This document shows, piece by piece, positions 30,867-43,484 of a DNA stretch of 64,000 bases; position 1 is the first letter of the stretch, and each line of letters starts with the position of its first letter. The notes under the pieces were generated by a model. It had not been told where the DNA came from. It saw only the letters and a list, made by a program, of their open reading frames with translations, and did not search any database. The DNA lies in the NCBI GenBank assembly GCA_019828595.1, contig JAHQRK010000009.1:2046001-2110000 (forward strand), read 5' to 3'. This DNA comes from Aphanomyces cochlioides. Taxonomy: Eukaryota > Oomycota > Saprolegniomycetes > Saprolegniales > Verrucalvaceae. The position numbers and the translations under genes were made by a program.

Positions 30867-31159
30867 TGTGACGGCTGTGTCGGGTCTAGCACGTGACCGC
30901 AGTTGTGACTTTTTGACACGCTTGAGTAGTCGTCGAATGTCTTTGCGATTCCTTCGACTTGAACATACGTCCTCTATACCTCTCTATTAGTCTATTTTAG
31001 ATGTTTAGTCTAGCTAGCTAGACTTCCCTCACTTCTCAAAACACTCGGTTAAGCTTATTAATTAAGCTAGCCTACCAACTTCTGTCCGCGTCTCGCTGTC
31101 CTGAGTTCCGCCGAGAATATTCGGTTCCTGAAGTCCTAACGTCTGGACCTTCAATTAAT
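30867..31159 (+). repeat. Gypsy-B 5' LTR
   Basis: Begins TGTGACGGCTGTGTCGGGTC. The shared sequence ends ...CCTTCAATTAAT; the exact 3' boundary (at CA or a few bases later) is uncertain. Includes an internal palindrome-rich stretch CTAGCTAGCTAG. Confidence 0.9.
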
Positions 31160-31167
31160 ATATTGAT

Positions 31168-34100
31168 ATGGCTCTGATTCCATTTGAATCACCACTTACT
31201 ACAAGGAAACGCGACTTACAGTACCGGATTCAACATTATGCTAACTCGCCTGAGCAGCGTGATGACGAGAAGCGAATCCGACCCGGAATACTTCTTGCGC
31301 TTCCAGCCCCTGAACCTGATTTGAGCGACGAATCCATGGATCCCCGAAGCTCGTCTGAGGACCTCAACTACTCTGACGGGCCTGACTCTGCGCCTAGCGC
31401 AACATCAATTGGTCACGATGAGGTCGACGAAATGGTCATGGAGACTGTGAACCAAGAGTCTTCCTCTTCATCAAACTACAACAACGAACTTGCATTTTAT
31501 CTGGCCGAAACTTCTGTTGGTCAGCAAATCTCGACGGCAATTGTCGAGACAACAAAAACAATTACCACTCGATCGATAGTGACTTCAAGTCCATCTTCTT
31601 CGCAGAATGCACACTATTCAGCGTTGCCAAGCTCAAGTCCGCCATCTCTAGAGGCTGTGGGTACAACAAAAACGGTCACGCTGCCTTGGACTCAACCTCA
31701 ACATTTGAGTGAAGTCCACACTTCTCGTTCGCTCAACTTCTCGCATGAGCCTCTTCATTTGCTTCCTCCAAGTTTGACACCAAGTCCAATGCCTCTCCTT
31801 GTAGCTGGTCATGAACACCAAGTGTTGCCTCCGCAGACTGGCCAAGTTACTCAACCTACGGCAATTTCGTCAACTCTGAATCAACGCGGGGTATCCAACG
31901 AGAGCGAAATGACCACTTCCATCTCTGGGCCCGCGTCCAAGTCTGTTCAGCATTTACCTTCGTTACCTTTGTCTAGCCTTGATATGGATTTGTCTCTGCA
32001 AATGGTTCCCAGTGACAACATGGAAGTTGAAACTCCCGAATCTTCTGGTGAAACTACTTTGAATTTCTCCGTCCAAATGCAAACGTTATGGTCTCAAATG
32101 GAGAATTATGCTTCGACTTTCGGCGATTTCGAGAACCGTTTGATTTTGGTGTCGCAGACGTCTCAACATCAACATGACCTTACTGCAGCTTCGCTGAATT
32201 CTCTTAACTCCTCTTTGTGTGACTTAGCGGACAGAACCAGCCAAGTCCAACAGGGCTTGATCTCTACTCGTTCTGAACTTCACTCTATGATCTCCAACTT
32301 GAAACCACCCAAATCTCCGATTGATGAAACTGACATTGTCCGTTTGGAAACGGCCTTAACAAACCAGCAGATTGCCATTTCGAAATTGCAACAGTCCTTG
32401 CAACTTCAAGCCACGGAGCAGCAGCGCTTCAGCGAGAAACTACAGACTCTTGTTGACAACCGCGCGGCCGACTTCCACCGCATTCTACACGAAGTCCAAG
32501 TCCTTACTCGAGCTCACGAAGAAAGCCGGGTCGCGACACAACAGCAACTGAATCAATCAGAACTAACACTTGTCGAAGTCTCTAGCTCGAACAAGAATCT
32601 TGGCGAACTCGTCATCGGACTAACCAAGGGAAATTCACTTCTCTCCGATCGCTTACTGAGTCTTGAAGGCCTCCTTGAGCAGCGCGAGACCAAGTCCACC
32701 CCCGAGTCTGTACAATCTACCTCTTCTGTCGAACCTCCACCACACCGTCACCTCCACCACACCGTCAGAATGGAATCTGAAATGTCTGACATCAAAGAGT
32801 CTCTCGATACGTCCATCAACTCTCAAGCTTTCGGACGTGCAGTCAAGTACACGACAGTTCCAACTTCCGATGAGCAGGCCCATTGTGAATTCTTCATCAA
32901 GCAACTTGTCGACCAAGCCAAACTCTGTCATCTGTCGGACGAAGAATGCAAACTTCTTCTTGGGCTTAAGCTCACGTCCGATAAAGTCCACCCTGCTCTC
33001 AATCAATGGTGGATCGCCTACTCCAAGACTAAGAGCGGTGACGTCTGGACTGAGATTTACGACAACTTTAAGGATCGATTCTGTAACCGAACGCAACGCG
33101 AGCTTGTAGACAACCTTTTCGAAGAGTCTGAGCGTGCGGACGGCGAGTCTGTCAAGGCCTATGCGATCAGACTGCAGACTATCCTCGACGATATTGACGT
33201 GTTTGACCACCAAGGCGTCGTGATCTTCAAACGAGGAGTCCGCCATGCTCGGGCCGAGTCTTGCCTCGACAATAGCAGTCTCCACGTCAAACAAGAAAGT
33301 CGTCTAAAGTCGGATTCCGTGACCAAGCAACTCTAGAAAGTATTCTTGAAGCGCTGAAAACGACGCAGTCCAACCAACAAGCGTTCGTTGCTCAGATACA
33401 GCATCTTGCGGAAGCCTTGAACAAGCCTCCGAATCCCTATTTCGCGGCCCCAGTCCAACATGCGATGAATTTCCCTTACGGGTATCCACCACCGTACGCC
33501 CCTGGACTTCCTCCTACGGCACCTCAGCAGCCAACCACGAATATTCCTGCCTCTAATTTGAGTCAACATGCGACTCAGCCCCAGTCCAAGCCTCGACCAG
33601 CCCCGACTCCAGTCATGATATCTTCCAAGCCAGACGACTGCACCACCAGTGGTGCCAAAGTCTGTGGACGCTGCGATCGCCTGGGACATGGTTCGGTGGA
33701 CTGTCCTCGCAAATTTGCTCGCTGCACGACTTGTCACCAGATCGGACACTATGCTGGTGAGCATGCCAAGTCCTGCTCGTTCTGCAAGCAAATCGGACAC
33801 ACGTATTCGCGCTGCCCCTCCAAGCCAGCCGACAAAACCTGAAGTCTCGGCGCCGGAACACACCCTGCGGAAACAGGTTATGTTTCGGTATGCCAGACTC
33901 AGCACGTTTCCAACGTGTCAGAGCCAAATGCATTTGATTCTCTTTCGACTTGTGTTGAATCTTCGAAAGGATCAGTTGACTCTGGACACACACAAGCTCA
34001 AACTTCTCGACCCAAATCGGGACACTCATCTAACTCAACGCAAACTCATTCACCCCGATCGAAGGTGGACGAGCCTTATCTCGGCGCAGTCCCTGCACCC

Positions 34101-34310
34101 ACACCTGTTTTTACAGACGAAGAAGTCACTACCATTATGAACTCTACTTGCGACTTTCCTGACGACGAGTACACAAAAGAAATCGAGGACAGACTTTATC
34201 CGATTCCCAAGTCTGACATACGCAAGCAACTTGACCAAATCCGCAAACGCCACATCAATCTCAGCCATCAGGAGCTATTACGCACACTGGACTTGTCCGC
34301 CGCGGACTGA
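31168..34310 (+). pseudogene. Gypsy-B Gag, long form
   Basis: ATG 31168 lies only 8 bp after the LTR. The first frame (722 codons, to 33336) has an unusually long Ser/Thr/Pro-rich N-terminal region (residues ~50-280), a coiled-coil-prone region (~290-510, many Gln/Leu heptads) and the capsid-like core (QWWIAYSKTKSGDVWTEIYD). A frameshift near 33290 moves to the frame that carries zinc knuckles CGRCDRLGHGSVDC and CSFCKQIGHTYSRC with an atypical one between them. A TGA at 33840-33842 interrupts that frame, which continues to 34310. Confidence 0.85.
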
Positions 34311-34416
34311 CACACTCGAGATATGTGACAAGGCATGACGGGCTTCGCGAGACTTCAAAACACACCCGTTAGCCAGAATTTCATGGACTCAAGGCAATCC
34401 TTACTCAGTCCTCGAC

Positions 34417-37400
34417 ATGGATGATAGCCCTGGCGACGATAAAACTACCGATGTAGTAGACTCTGACGATACCTTCGAGGATGATGACTTTTCCAAATCC
34501 GAACTTCCGCTGTATGTAACAGGCCCTTCTGGGTACGCGTGTACTAATGCTCCTACGCGACAATCCGCCATTACACACTACTGGATTGAACTGCCTCTCA
34601 CAGACCACCTAAGTGACTCATCAAGCGCCAAGACAATAGCGCAAATCAAAGCACGACAACAACGCTGTCTCCACCGGCGTTCCGCTCGAGTAGATCCGAC
34701 TTATTGTTCAGACTTGCTCCACGGAAACCCTCCATCAACTCGACTCTTATCCCGCATGTCTCGCTTATGTCACACAAGAGGTCGATCTGAGTCGGATCCG
34801 TTTATCCAAGCTTATGTCGAAAACTTCAAGGCAACCACGCTCATCGACACTGGCGCTTCCTGCAGCTTTATCAGCGCGACTCTCTGGCAAAAGTTAGGGT
34901 GTCCATCATTATCACAACCCAAATCTGCATTCATCTCAGCCGATAACTCTAACTTGGAGATGCTGGGACGTATCAAACTCTCAATCACGCTAGTTGGACG
35001 CACAATTCAATTCCCTTTTTGGGTGATGTCGACTGCGTTAACGGACTGCATCGTGGGCATAGACTTACTTCGTTACCTCGGCGCTGTCATCAATTTGAAC
35101 GACAACACTTTGTCCATCGACGGTTGCGATGAACTTATTTCCCTCACACGACTGGATCCGTCGAGTTCTATGAACCACCTGGGTGGTAACGTCACAGTGG
35201 TGGCCCAGACTATTATCCAGCCACGTTCATTCCAGTGGGTTTCTTGTCATACACACAAATCGCTACCGGTTTCGAGCTCGGTCTTAGTCGAGCCTCACAG
35301 GTCCCAGTCCGCACTGTTACACGTTGCGTCCGCCCTTTATCGAACGACCCCATCAAGGACTGTTATGGTGGAAGTCGCCAACCCATCGGACTCACCTATC
35401 TATCTGGACCAACACACATCCCTCGGTTCATGGATGTCGATACCAGACGAGTCCTTTACACGCACTATACCACCCGACGACGCTAAACAAGACACACCTA
35501 CAGACGAACCCGGGAGTGTCCTGACTCAAATGGGGGGCCCTGGCGTCGTCTGCCCAGTACAATCACAACCCAATATTACAAAGGAAATACCTATAGACTG
35601 GACTGACTCGAGTCTCAGCACAGAACAACGAGAACTCTTACGAAAAACACTCATGAAGTTTGCTGACATATTCGTGGACTCATCCAAGGCACCAGGACGG
35701 ACACATCTTGTTGAGTTCAGCATTGACACTGGCGACAGTCCTCCAATCCGAAGCGTCCCTTACCGCACGTCTAAAGCAGAAGGCGACATCATGGAAGCCG
35801 AACTGAACCAATATCTACACCTTGGACTCATCAGACCTTCTAAAAGTCCATGGTCAAGTCCAGTCCTGATGATTCGCAAACCCGATGGATCCATACGCTT
35901 CTGCATCGACTATCGCAAACTCAACAGTGTTACTGTCAAGGACTCCTACCCTATGCCACGAATTGACGACTTGCTAGATGTCCTGGGTCGAGCCAAACTC
36001 TTCTCAACTATGGACATTGCTTCCGGATATTGGAACGTCCCGATGGCCAAGGATAGCATTGAGAAGACAGCTTTTACATGCAAGTATGGACTTTATGAAT
36101 GGCTCGTTATGCCCTTCGGACTTTGCAACGCAGTCCCTCGTTTCGAAAGACTCATGGAGCATATTCTTATCGACTACAAATGGCGAACTTGTCTAGTTTA
36201 TGTAGACGACTGCATTGTTTACAGCGAAGATTTTGGGTCTCATCTCGTCAGACTCGGCCAAGTCTTAACGAAGTTCAGGAAAGCTGGATTCAAACTCAAG
36301 ATGTCTAAATGCAAGTGGGGTCGCTCTTCAGTCCCCTTCCTCGGACATATAGTAACTCCAGCTGGCATTCTCCCAAATCCAGAGAAAATCAAGTCAGTCT
36401 TGCGCATCAAAACACTCAAGGACGCTTCCGAAGTGCGAGCATTCCTCGGACTTGCCGGCTACTTTCGTCGATTTGTCTGAGACTTCTCAAAAATAGCAGC
36501 ACCTCTCACACTACTGCTTACCGAAGAAAAGTTCACATGGACTCAAGCCTGCGATGAGTCCTTGGAGAAACTCAAAAGAAGTCTAGTGTCACCTCCGATC
36601 TTAGCACACCCGGACTTCGATCTACCTTTCGCAATCTGGGTTGACGCCAGCCACATCGCTGTGGGCGCAGTCCTTATGCAGAAACAAAACGGGAAGAATC
36701 GAGTGATAGCCTATGCCAGTCAATCCCTTTCGAAGGCACAACAGAAGTGGATTTCAAAGGAAATGGGAATCTCCGAGATTGAGTGCTGGGGAGTCGTCTG
36801 GGCGACCCGAAAGTTTCGTCCGTACATTGATCGTAGACATTTCGACATCTACACCGACCATGAAGCACTGACTTGGCTCTTCAATACCGGTTCCCGCTCT
36901 GGCAACCACAAGCTAGCCAGATGGGCTATGGAGATCCAAGGACTTGACTATACGGTCATCCACAAACCAGGGGAACTCAACGGAGCCGCCGACGGACTAT
37001 CTAGACTCGCCGTCTGCCCTATCCAGACTCGTATCATGAGACGTCTGAACGCCAACACCACTGGACTTACTACAACTCCAACTGTGAATGTTGGCAATGA
37101 TGACGAGTCGCCTGGACTGGACCAGGACAACGAAAACTACAACCAACTCAACCGTGAACCACCAGTCCATGGTACCCCGATTGAGCTAATTGACCGACGA
37201 GGTCGACCAACACCAAGACTTTACAATGAACAAGCAAACGACCCATGGATTGTAGCTCTACGAGCTTTTCTAGAAGAGGGTGCGATACCATTGGACCCAC
37301 ATTTGCAAAATTTGGTTGTTCGCAACAGTCACCAGTACGTCATGCAAAGGGGCATCGTCTGCCGCTACGTGACCATCAAGACTCACCTCAGAAATCCCGA

Positions 37401-38673
37401 ACTCGTGGTGGTCCCAGTTATACCTCATACCTTGGTCGAAGAGGTCCTTTACGCAAGTCACGCCTCTAGCTTAGCTGGCCACCTTGGCCTCATGAAAACA
37501 CGAGAGAGGATTCGACGGACTGCTTACTGGCTGAACTGGCAGTCCGATTGCAAGGAATTTGTGTCCAAATGTCCTGACTGCAACCGCGCCAAAGGCGGAC
37601 GGCCGTGGAAGCAAGGGCCGATGCAACGGATGCCAATTTACTCGTTACGTGGACCTTTTGGACTTGTGGTTGTCGACGCCCTAGGTCCGCTGCCCACAAC
37701 AAACCGTGGCCATAAATATATATTAGACTTCGCGGACTACTTCACGCGGTGGGTAGAAGCATTCCCAGTGCCAGACTTGAAAACCTCGACCTTTACAAGA
37801 GTCTTTATCGACGAAGTCCTACGTCGATTTGGCATTCCTGACAAACTCCTGACTGACCGTGGATCGAACTTTGTGTCTGAACTTGCTACGACAATGTATA
37901 CTACCTTGGGAATCCACAAGCTGGCAAGTGCCCCTTATCATCCACAAGGTCAAGGTCTGGTGGAACGCTTTAACCACACGATTGTCCAGATGCTTAAGAT
38001 ATTTGTCAATGATCACCAAACTGATTGGGACGCTTATCTACCCCGACTACTGTTTGCATATCGGACTGCCCACCACGAAACATTGGGAGACTCTCCTTAC
38101 TTCTGCCTCTTTGGACGAGACCCAACGCTACCTCTGGACTTAGCTTTCTTGAACTCTGATCCTGCTTGGAAGTCCGATGACTTACCGCAATATAAACGCC
38201 GGCTTGCATCATCCTGGAAACAGACTCGAAAGCTCGTCGAAGAGCAACTGATTCAGGGACAAAACAAAAGTGCGATAGCGAAGTCTGAGCAAAGACCTGT
38301 CTCATTTGACGAGCAATCCGCAGTCTGGGTGTACAAGTACTTCTCTAAGTCCAGCGACCCAGACGACCACCGGACTCCAAAGCTTGCAACACACTGGCAT
38401 GGACCTTATCGTGTGGAACGTAAGATGGGTCCGAACACCTACAAGATAGCCATTCCAACTCACCCAGACAAGGTCGTGACCGTCAATGTCGACAGACTCA
38501 AGCCCTTCCGTGGATATTACTCTCGACCATACAACGAGGAGACTCCTGAAGACGAGTCTCCACTCGGGGAACTTACATTGGACTGCTTACCACGCTCCAG
38601 TTTTATAGACCGGGTGGACTTTGGTGACGGCGATGTTGCTTACAGTTGTACCATTCAACAACAACATGATTGA
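34417..38673 (+). pseudogene. Gypsy-B Pol (protease, RT, RNase H, integrase)
   Basis: A single frame is open from ATG 34417 to 38673 except for one TGA at 36478-36480, directly after GLAGYFRRFV, where Arg (CGA) is expected. Protease: TTLIDTGASCSFIS (~residue 142). RT: CIDYRKLNSVTVKDSYPMPR and the palm LVYVDDCIVYS. RNase H: FAIWVDASHIAVGAVLMQ. Integrase: HHCC (HASSLAGHLGL ... CPDCNRAKG) and DDE (VVDALGPLP, LLTDRGSNFVSE, HPQGQGLVERFNHT). All catalytic residues are intact; a C-to-T change made the stop. Confidence 0.93.
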
Positions 38674-38928
38674 TCGAAATTGAGCCGATGACAACCTACC
38701 AATAAGTCTTCCATACAGCCTGACACTCCTCACGTTTACAAGTCTAACGTCCCACAAGACTCGATTCGTGGACAGCAAAATATATCAAATCATAGAAGGC
38801 AAGCATTACAACATTACAACCTGCAACGTCGTCGGACCATCCGCACTTCCTAGTCCGCTGATGTTTGAGCCCGCAAGGAATCCTCCCCATCCGTCGCTTA
38901 TTCAATTCGACACGGAGGTCGAATTTTA

Positions 38929-38939
38929 GCGTGGGGGCT
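38929..38939 (+). other. Gypsy-B polypurine tract
   Basis: GCGTGGGGGCT directly precedes the 3' LTR start TGTGACGG. Confidence 0.75.
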
Positions 38940-39233
38940 TGTGACGGCTGTGTCGGGTCTAGCACGTGACCACAGTTGTGACTTTTTGACACGCTTGAGT
39001 AGTCGTCGAATGTCTTTGCGATTCCTTCGACTTCGAACATACGTCCTCTATACCTCTCTATTAGTCTATTTTAGATGTTTAGTCTAGCTAGCTAGACTTC
39101 CCTCACTTCTCAAAACACTCGGTTAAGCTTATTAATTAAGCTAGCCTACCAACTTCTGTCCGCGTCTCGCTGTCCTGAGTTCCGCCGAGAATATTCGGTT
39201 CCTGAAGTCCTAACGTCTGGACCTTCAATTAAT
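38940..39233 (+). repeat. Gypsy-B 3' LTR
   Basis: 294 bp, mate of 30867-31159; differences are a G/A in CGTGACC(G/A)CAG and one extra C in CGACTTCGAAC. Confidence 0.9.
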
Positions 39234-39726
39234 TCGTGCGTCATCGCCAATCCCCGCGACCGTCACACCAACAATATGCCAGTGCCGAGAACCTATCCGT
39301 CCAAAAGTATGCTGCAGCTGAAGCTCCTTCGTCCCAACAAACGCCGGACAAAAATATTCTCCAGTGCGCTCGCGTTCTAGTCGTTCCAGCTCGCATTTCG
39401 GTGGACGAAGCCAACAACCTTCGGGCCGCTTCCGTAGTGGCTACCGTGGTGATTCTTTTGGCCGTTCTGGTGGTCTCTATGGTGCTGAATCGGCTGGTCG
39501 ATCTGCTGGTCGCTCTTTTAGCCGCTCGGCCAGTCTACCAGCTGGTCGCTCTTTTAGTCGCTCGACCAGTCAGCCTGCTGGTCAATCTTTTAACCCCTCG
39601 GCTGGTCATTCTGGATCGCGATTCGGTGCAAGTCGCCAAAAGTTTATATTCAAAAATTTCTTTCGCGCTGCCAGAAGCATTGCGGGATTTCGTCGTCTGA
39701 ATGAGAAGGATGAAGTCACGAATTAA
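39234..39726 (+). pseudogene. SCP-C 3' fragment with repeat-rich spacer
   Basis: The frame after the LTR (HRQSPRPSHQQYASAENLSV) shifts near 39345 into one reading RSRSSRSSSHFGG, then repeats of the type PAGRSFSRS, and the family core SGSRFGASRQKFIFKNFFRA, ending at TAA 39724-39726. The core is truncated after the first helix: the FIP.PG hinge and Arg/Ser tail are missing. The Gly/Arg/Ser-rich spacer is longer than in the other paralogs. Clearly a dead copy. Confidence 0.75.
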
Positions 39727-39752
39727 ATACGCGATGAGCACTCTTCGGGAAG

Positions 39753-39910
39753 TGTATTATGCAGTTAGAATGAAAGCTAGGCCTAGTGTGAATTCAGTGG
39801 ACTTCTTTGTCGTTGTTTGTCTTCTGGAATATGCAACACGCAAGTCATTTCATAGTTTAGAGAGCTTTCTAGAATGTAGAAGTTGAGATTACATTCCTCA
39901 AGCCTCAACA
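39753..39910 (-). repeat. Copia-B 3' LTR
   Basis: 158 bp, plus-strand ends TGTATTATGC and CTCAACA. It begins 26 bp after the SCP-C stop codon. Confidence 0.93.
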
Positions 39911-39919
39911 CTCCTCCCT
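39911..39919 (-). other. Copia-B polypurine tract
   Basis: The sense strand reads AGGGAGGAG immediately before TGTTGAGG of the 3' LTR. Confidence 0.85.
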
Positions 39920-42900
39920 AATTGAAACTTTCTTCATTATAGTAGAGCGAGAGAGGGGTCATGACGTTCGATAGGTGTTCTTGAAACTTTGGTCGCGATA
40001 GAGCCTTGGTAAGCATGTCGGCAAGCATCGTGTTAGTTGGGCAATATTGGATTTGGATGATGCGTTCGCGGACTAAGTCTCGAATGAAATGATGTCGAAC
40101 ATCAATGTGCTTGGTTCGTTGTTGAAGAGCTGAATTCTCGGCCATCTTGATAGTGCTTTGGTTGTCTTCATAAACGATGATGGGTAGCTTCACTGGGAGT
40201 TCAAGTTCTTCAAGCAGCGACTTCAGCCATAGAGCTTCTTGGAGTCCATAAGACATGGAGATGTATTCCGCTTCGGATGTGGACAAAGCAACTATGTTTT
40301 GCAGCTTGGACTTCCACGAGATCAAACAGCCATTGAGATACAAAAGGTATCCTGAGGTGGAACTGCGAGTGGAGACGTCATTGGCATAGTCGGCATCGAC
40401 ATATAGCTCAATGTTGAAGTCTGCGCAGTCTTGCTTGTTGTAGCAAATGCCATAGTCTTTTGTTCCTTGATGATAGCGAAGAACACGATTGGCGATGTAC
40501 TGGTGCTCGTCTTCAGGCTTGTTGAGGTGCCGTGAAAGCAATGTAACTGTAAAAGCGATATCAGGACGTGTCGTCGTCGTGAGATAGAGCAGTTCGCCCA
40601 CCACATTACGAAATGGTAACGAGGGTGAAGAGCATGACGAGGACAAAGGAGCTGTGTGGCTGTTCTGGGGTGTCGAGACGGGATTGCAGTCGGAAAGACC
40701 GTGCTTGTCAAGAATGTCGGATATGTATCGACTTTGGTGTAGAAGTATGGAACCATCCTCTAGGCGTTCAACTTCGATGCCGAGGCAGTAAGTTAAGGTT
40801 CCCAAATCCTTCATGGTAAAACGAGATGATAATGCACGCTTGGTGGAGTCCATTAAGTTGGTGTTTGTGGACAAAAGGATGAAGTCGTCGACATATACGC
40901 CCACCAAAACTAAACTTTGGGGTGTACGACGGAAGTAGATGCATGGATCAGTCTTCAGTTGCGTAAATCGCAGTGACTTGAAGTATGAGTCCAATGCAGA
41001 GTTCCATTCACGGGATGATTGCTTGAGTCCGTAAATACTCTTGTTCAAGCGGCAAACAAGGTGCTCGAGCCAGGTTGAACATATCCCGGAGGTTGTTTCA
41101 TGTAGAGTGTTTCTTGAAGCGTTCCATTCAGAAAGGCAGTTTGTACATCCATGTGACACATGTGCATGGATTTCATCGCAGCAAGAGCAAGGAGAAAACG
41201 AATGCTCGAAGTGCGAATGACGGGAGCAAACACTTCAGTGTAGTCGACGCCAGCAACTTGAGTAAAACCTTGAGTAACAAGGCGTGCTTTATAGCGTGAC
41301 AACGTACCATCAGCGGCGTACTTCTTCGTAAAGATCCATCGACAACCGATGGGTTTACGGCCAGGTGGCAGTTCACACAGAGTCCAAGTGTTATGTTCAA
41401 TCAACGAATTATATTCGGCATCAGTAGCCTTAATCCATTCGTTTCGCTCTGGTGAAGCATGGGCTTGACGAATTGTCGAAGGCAGCCCGGTTGATTGCAA
41501 GGCGAAAGCAACGAGAAGTCGATGTTGCTTGCTCAGTTGATATTCATCAACATCAGAGTTTGCCTCATCGAGTCGAAAGATGCTGAAAGCATTGAGTGCC
41601 AAAGACTCAAACTGTTCGCAAAGTGCATCTTCGTCGAATGAAGCAGAGTCCGTCGAAACAGTAGAAGGAGTCATGACGGGGACAAGTTCGGGAGTGACAG
41701 CAGGAGTGTCCATGCGAGACATTGGAGTTGGTTGTGGTGATGACGGTAGTTGAATGTCCGCTGGAGATTAGGCAGGTGGTTGCTGTTGAACAGGCTCAAC
41801 ACATGAAGTCGTGGGGTCATCGGGAGGTTGCGGAGGAGTCTCGACGCAAGTTTCAGAAGTCTCAGCTTCAGAAAGGATTGTTGTGCTCTCGACTGTAGAT
41901 ATCGGTGCATTTGGAGGTGTGTCCGATGTCGACTGAGGTACTTGTACAGGAGGCACATTGTATCGAGGATTTCCGCGACGTATACGAGTCGAACGTCTTG
42001 GAACGATCGCAGGTGCTTCAGTTGTAGTGGGAATCTCAGCGATTGAAGCCGGTTGAGCTGGAGCTGGTGCTATCGTCTCATCACTTAGAGACGGCTCGTC
42101 GTCATCGTCGATCTCATCAATGAACTGAGAGACGGGAGACTCATCAGTCCAAGGTTCTTCTTTAAAGAAACTCTTGGTTTCATTAAAGACAACATTATGG
42201 CTGACGATGATGCGTTCTGGGCTTGAAGTGTAAAGACGATAACCTTTGACGTTAGGTTCGTGCCCAAGGTACATTGCACGCATCGTCTTGGAAGCAAACT
42301 TGGTGCGTTGATGCGGTTCCACATGCGCATAAGCTTCACAGCCGAAAATACGCAAGTTACCAAGATCAGGCTTCGACTTCCAGAGTTTCTCGAAGGGTGT
42401 CGTACCAGGAGTGGACGCTGAGTATGTCCGATTCCGTAGGTACATGGCATGAGACACGGCTTCGGCCCAAAATCGCAAAGGTGCTTTGCAGTAGTGAAGC
42501 ATTGATCTTGCACATTCGACAAGAGTGCGATTCATGCGTTCACTGACACCATTTTGCTGCGGGGTATGCGGAACGGTCGCATCGTGTTGAATGCCATTCT
42601 CGAGTAAGAACTCGGAGAATAAAGTTGAGAAGTATTCACCGCCATTGTCGGAATATAGGCATCGCACCGGTCGATCGAACTGAGTGCGGCAGTAGACAGT
42701 GAACTCCTTGAACGCTTGGAGAGCATCCGACTTGTTCTTGAGAAAGAACACAAAGCCGTAACGCGAAAAATCATCAGTAAATGTGATGAAATACCGAGAT
42801 CGATCACAACGTGCTGGATGACGCATTGGTCCACAATTGTCCGAGTGTACCAAAGCAAACGGTTCCTCAGTTGTGGATAGAGAGCGCTTGGGGAAGGGTA

Positions 42901-43474
42901 AACGAGACTGTTTCCCAGCAAGGCAGCTTTCGCAAAATTCATGTTTGCAGTCATCAAGCTCAATGCCATCAGTGTATTTACACGTCTTAGTGGTATACTT
43001 CACACTAATGTGACCAAGGCGAGCATGCCAAAGATCAGCAGGATTGGGAGTAGTGGAAGTTGTCATAGACAAACCAACGTGTGGGGTAGAAGGCGATTGA
43101 CTTGGCAAGGGATTTGCAATGTCGAGATAGTATAAGTTATCGCGCTTGTGGCCTTGAGCCTATACAACATCATCAAGAGTGATGTAGCACTCGTTGCGCT
43201 GGAACTGAGAGTGGAAGCCTCGATCAGTTACTCTCGACAAGGAGAAAAGGTTGCATTGAAGTTTTGGAACGAGCAAAACATCTTGTAGAGTGACTGGAAC
43301 AGAACCATTAGGTGTGTTCATCTCTAGCAAGACTGAACCGATGCCTGCAACCGGCATGTCGCTTCCATTGGCGGCTCTAACTGAACCCTCAAAAGGACGG
43401 AGATCCTCATACCATGAAGCATCGTTGCAAAGGTGATCCGATGCTTCAGAGTCTAGAATCCATGCAGATGACAA
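39918..43474 (-). pseudogene. Copia-B Pol (protease, integrase, RT, RNase H)
   Basis: Protease frame 43160-43474 reads AWILDSEASDHLCND, with Glu in place of the Gly of the catalytic D-S/T-G. Then an in-frame TAG. The integrase frame 41768-43108 has LWHARLGHIS ... CESCLAGK, Asp in VHSDNCGPM and YSDNGGEYF, and Glu in NGVSERMNRT. An in-frame TAA (41770-41768) leads to RT (41045-41722, QTAFLNGTLQETLYMKQPPG). After a frameshift comes 39918-41159 with the palm VGVYVDDFILL and RNase H (YVDADYANDVSTRSSTSGYL, KHIDVRHHFIRD). Integrase and RT active sites are intact; the protease change is probably lethal. Confidence 0.92.
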
Positions 43475-43484
43475 AACATGGGAC

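Larger units (their letters stand above)
30867..39233 (+). mobile_element. Gypsy-B: Ty3/gypsy retrotransposon inserted in SCP-C
   Basis: LTRs 30867-31159 and 38940-39233 differ by one substitution and one indel. The internal region holds gag (31168-34310) and pol (34417-38673) in gypsy order PR-RT-RNaseH-INT, without a chromodomain. A polypurine tract precedes the 3' LTR. No target duplication is visible (CCCAA left, no match right), so one edge may have been altered after insertion. Damage is light: a Gag frameshift, a TGA in Gag and a TGA in Pol. Confidence 0.92.

Noticed and set aside
32653..33294. 213-codon minus-strand frame inside Gypsy-B gag
   Set aside because: Antisense shadow of the Gag coding region.
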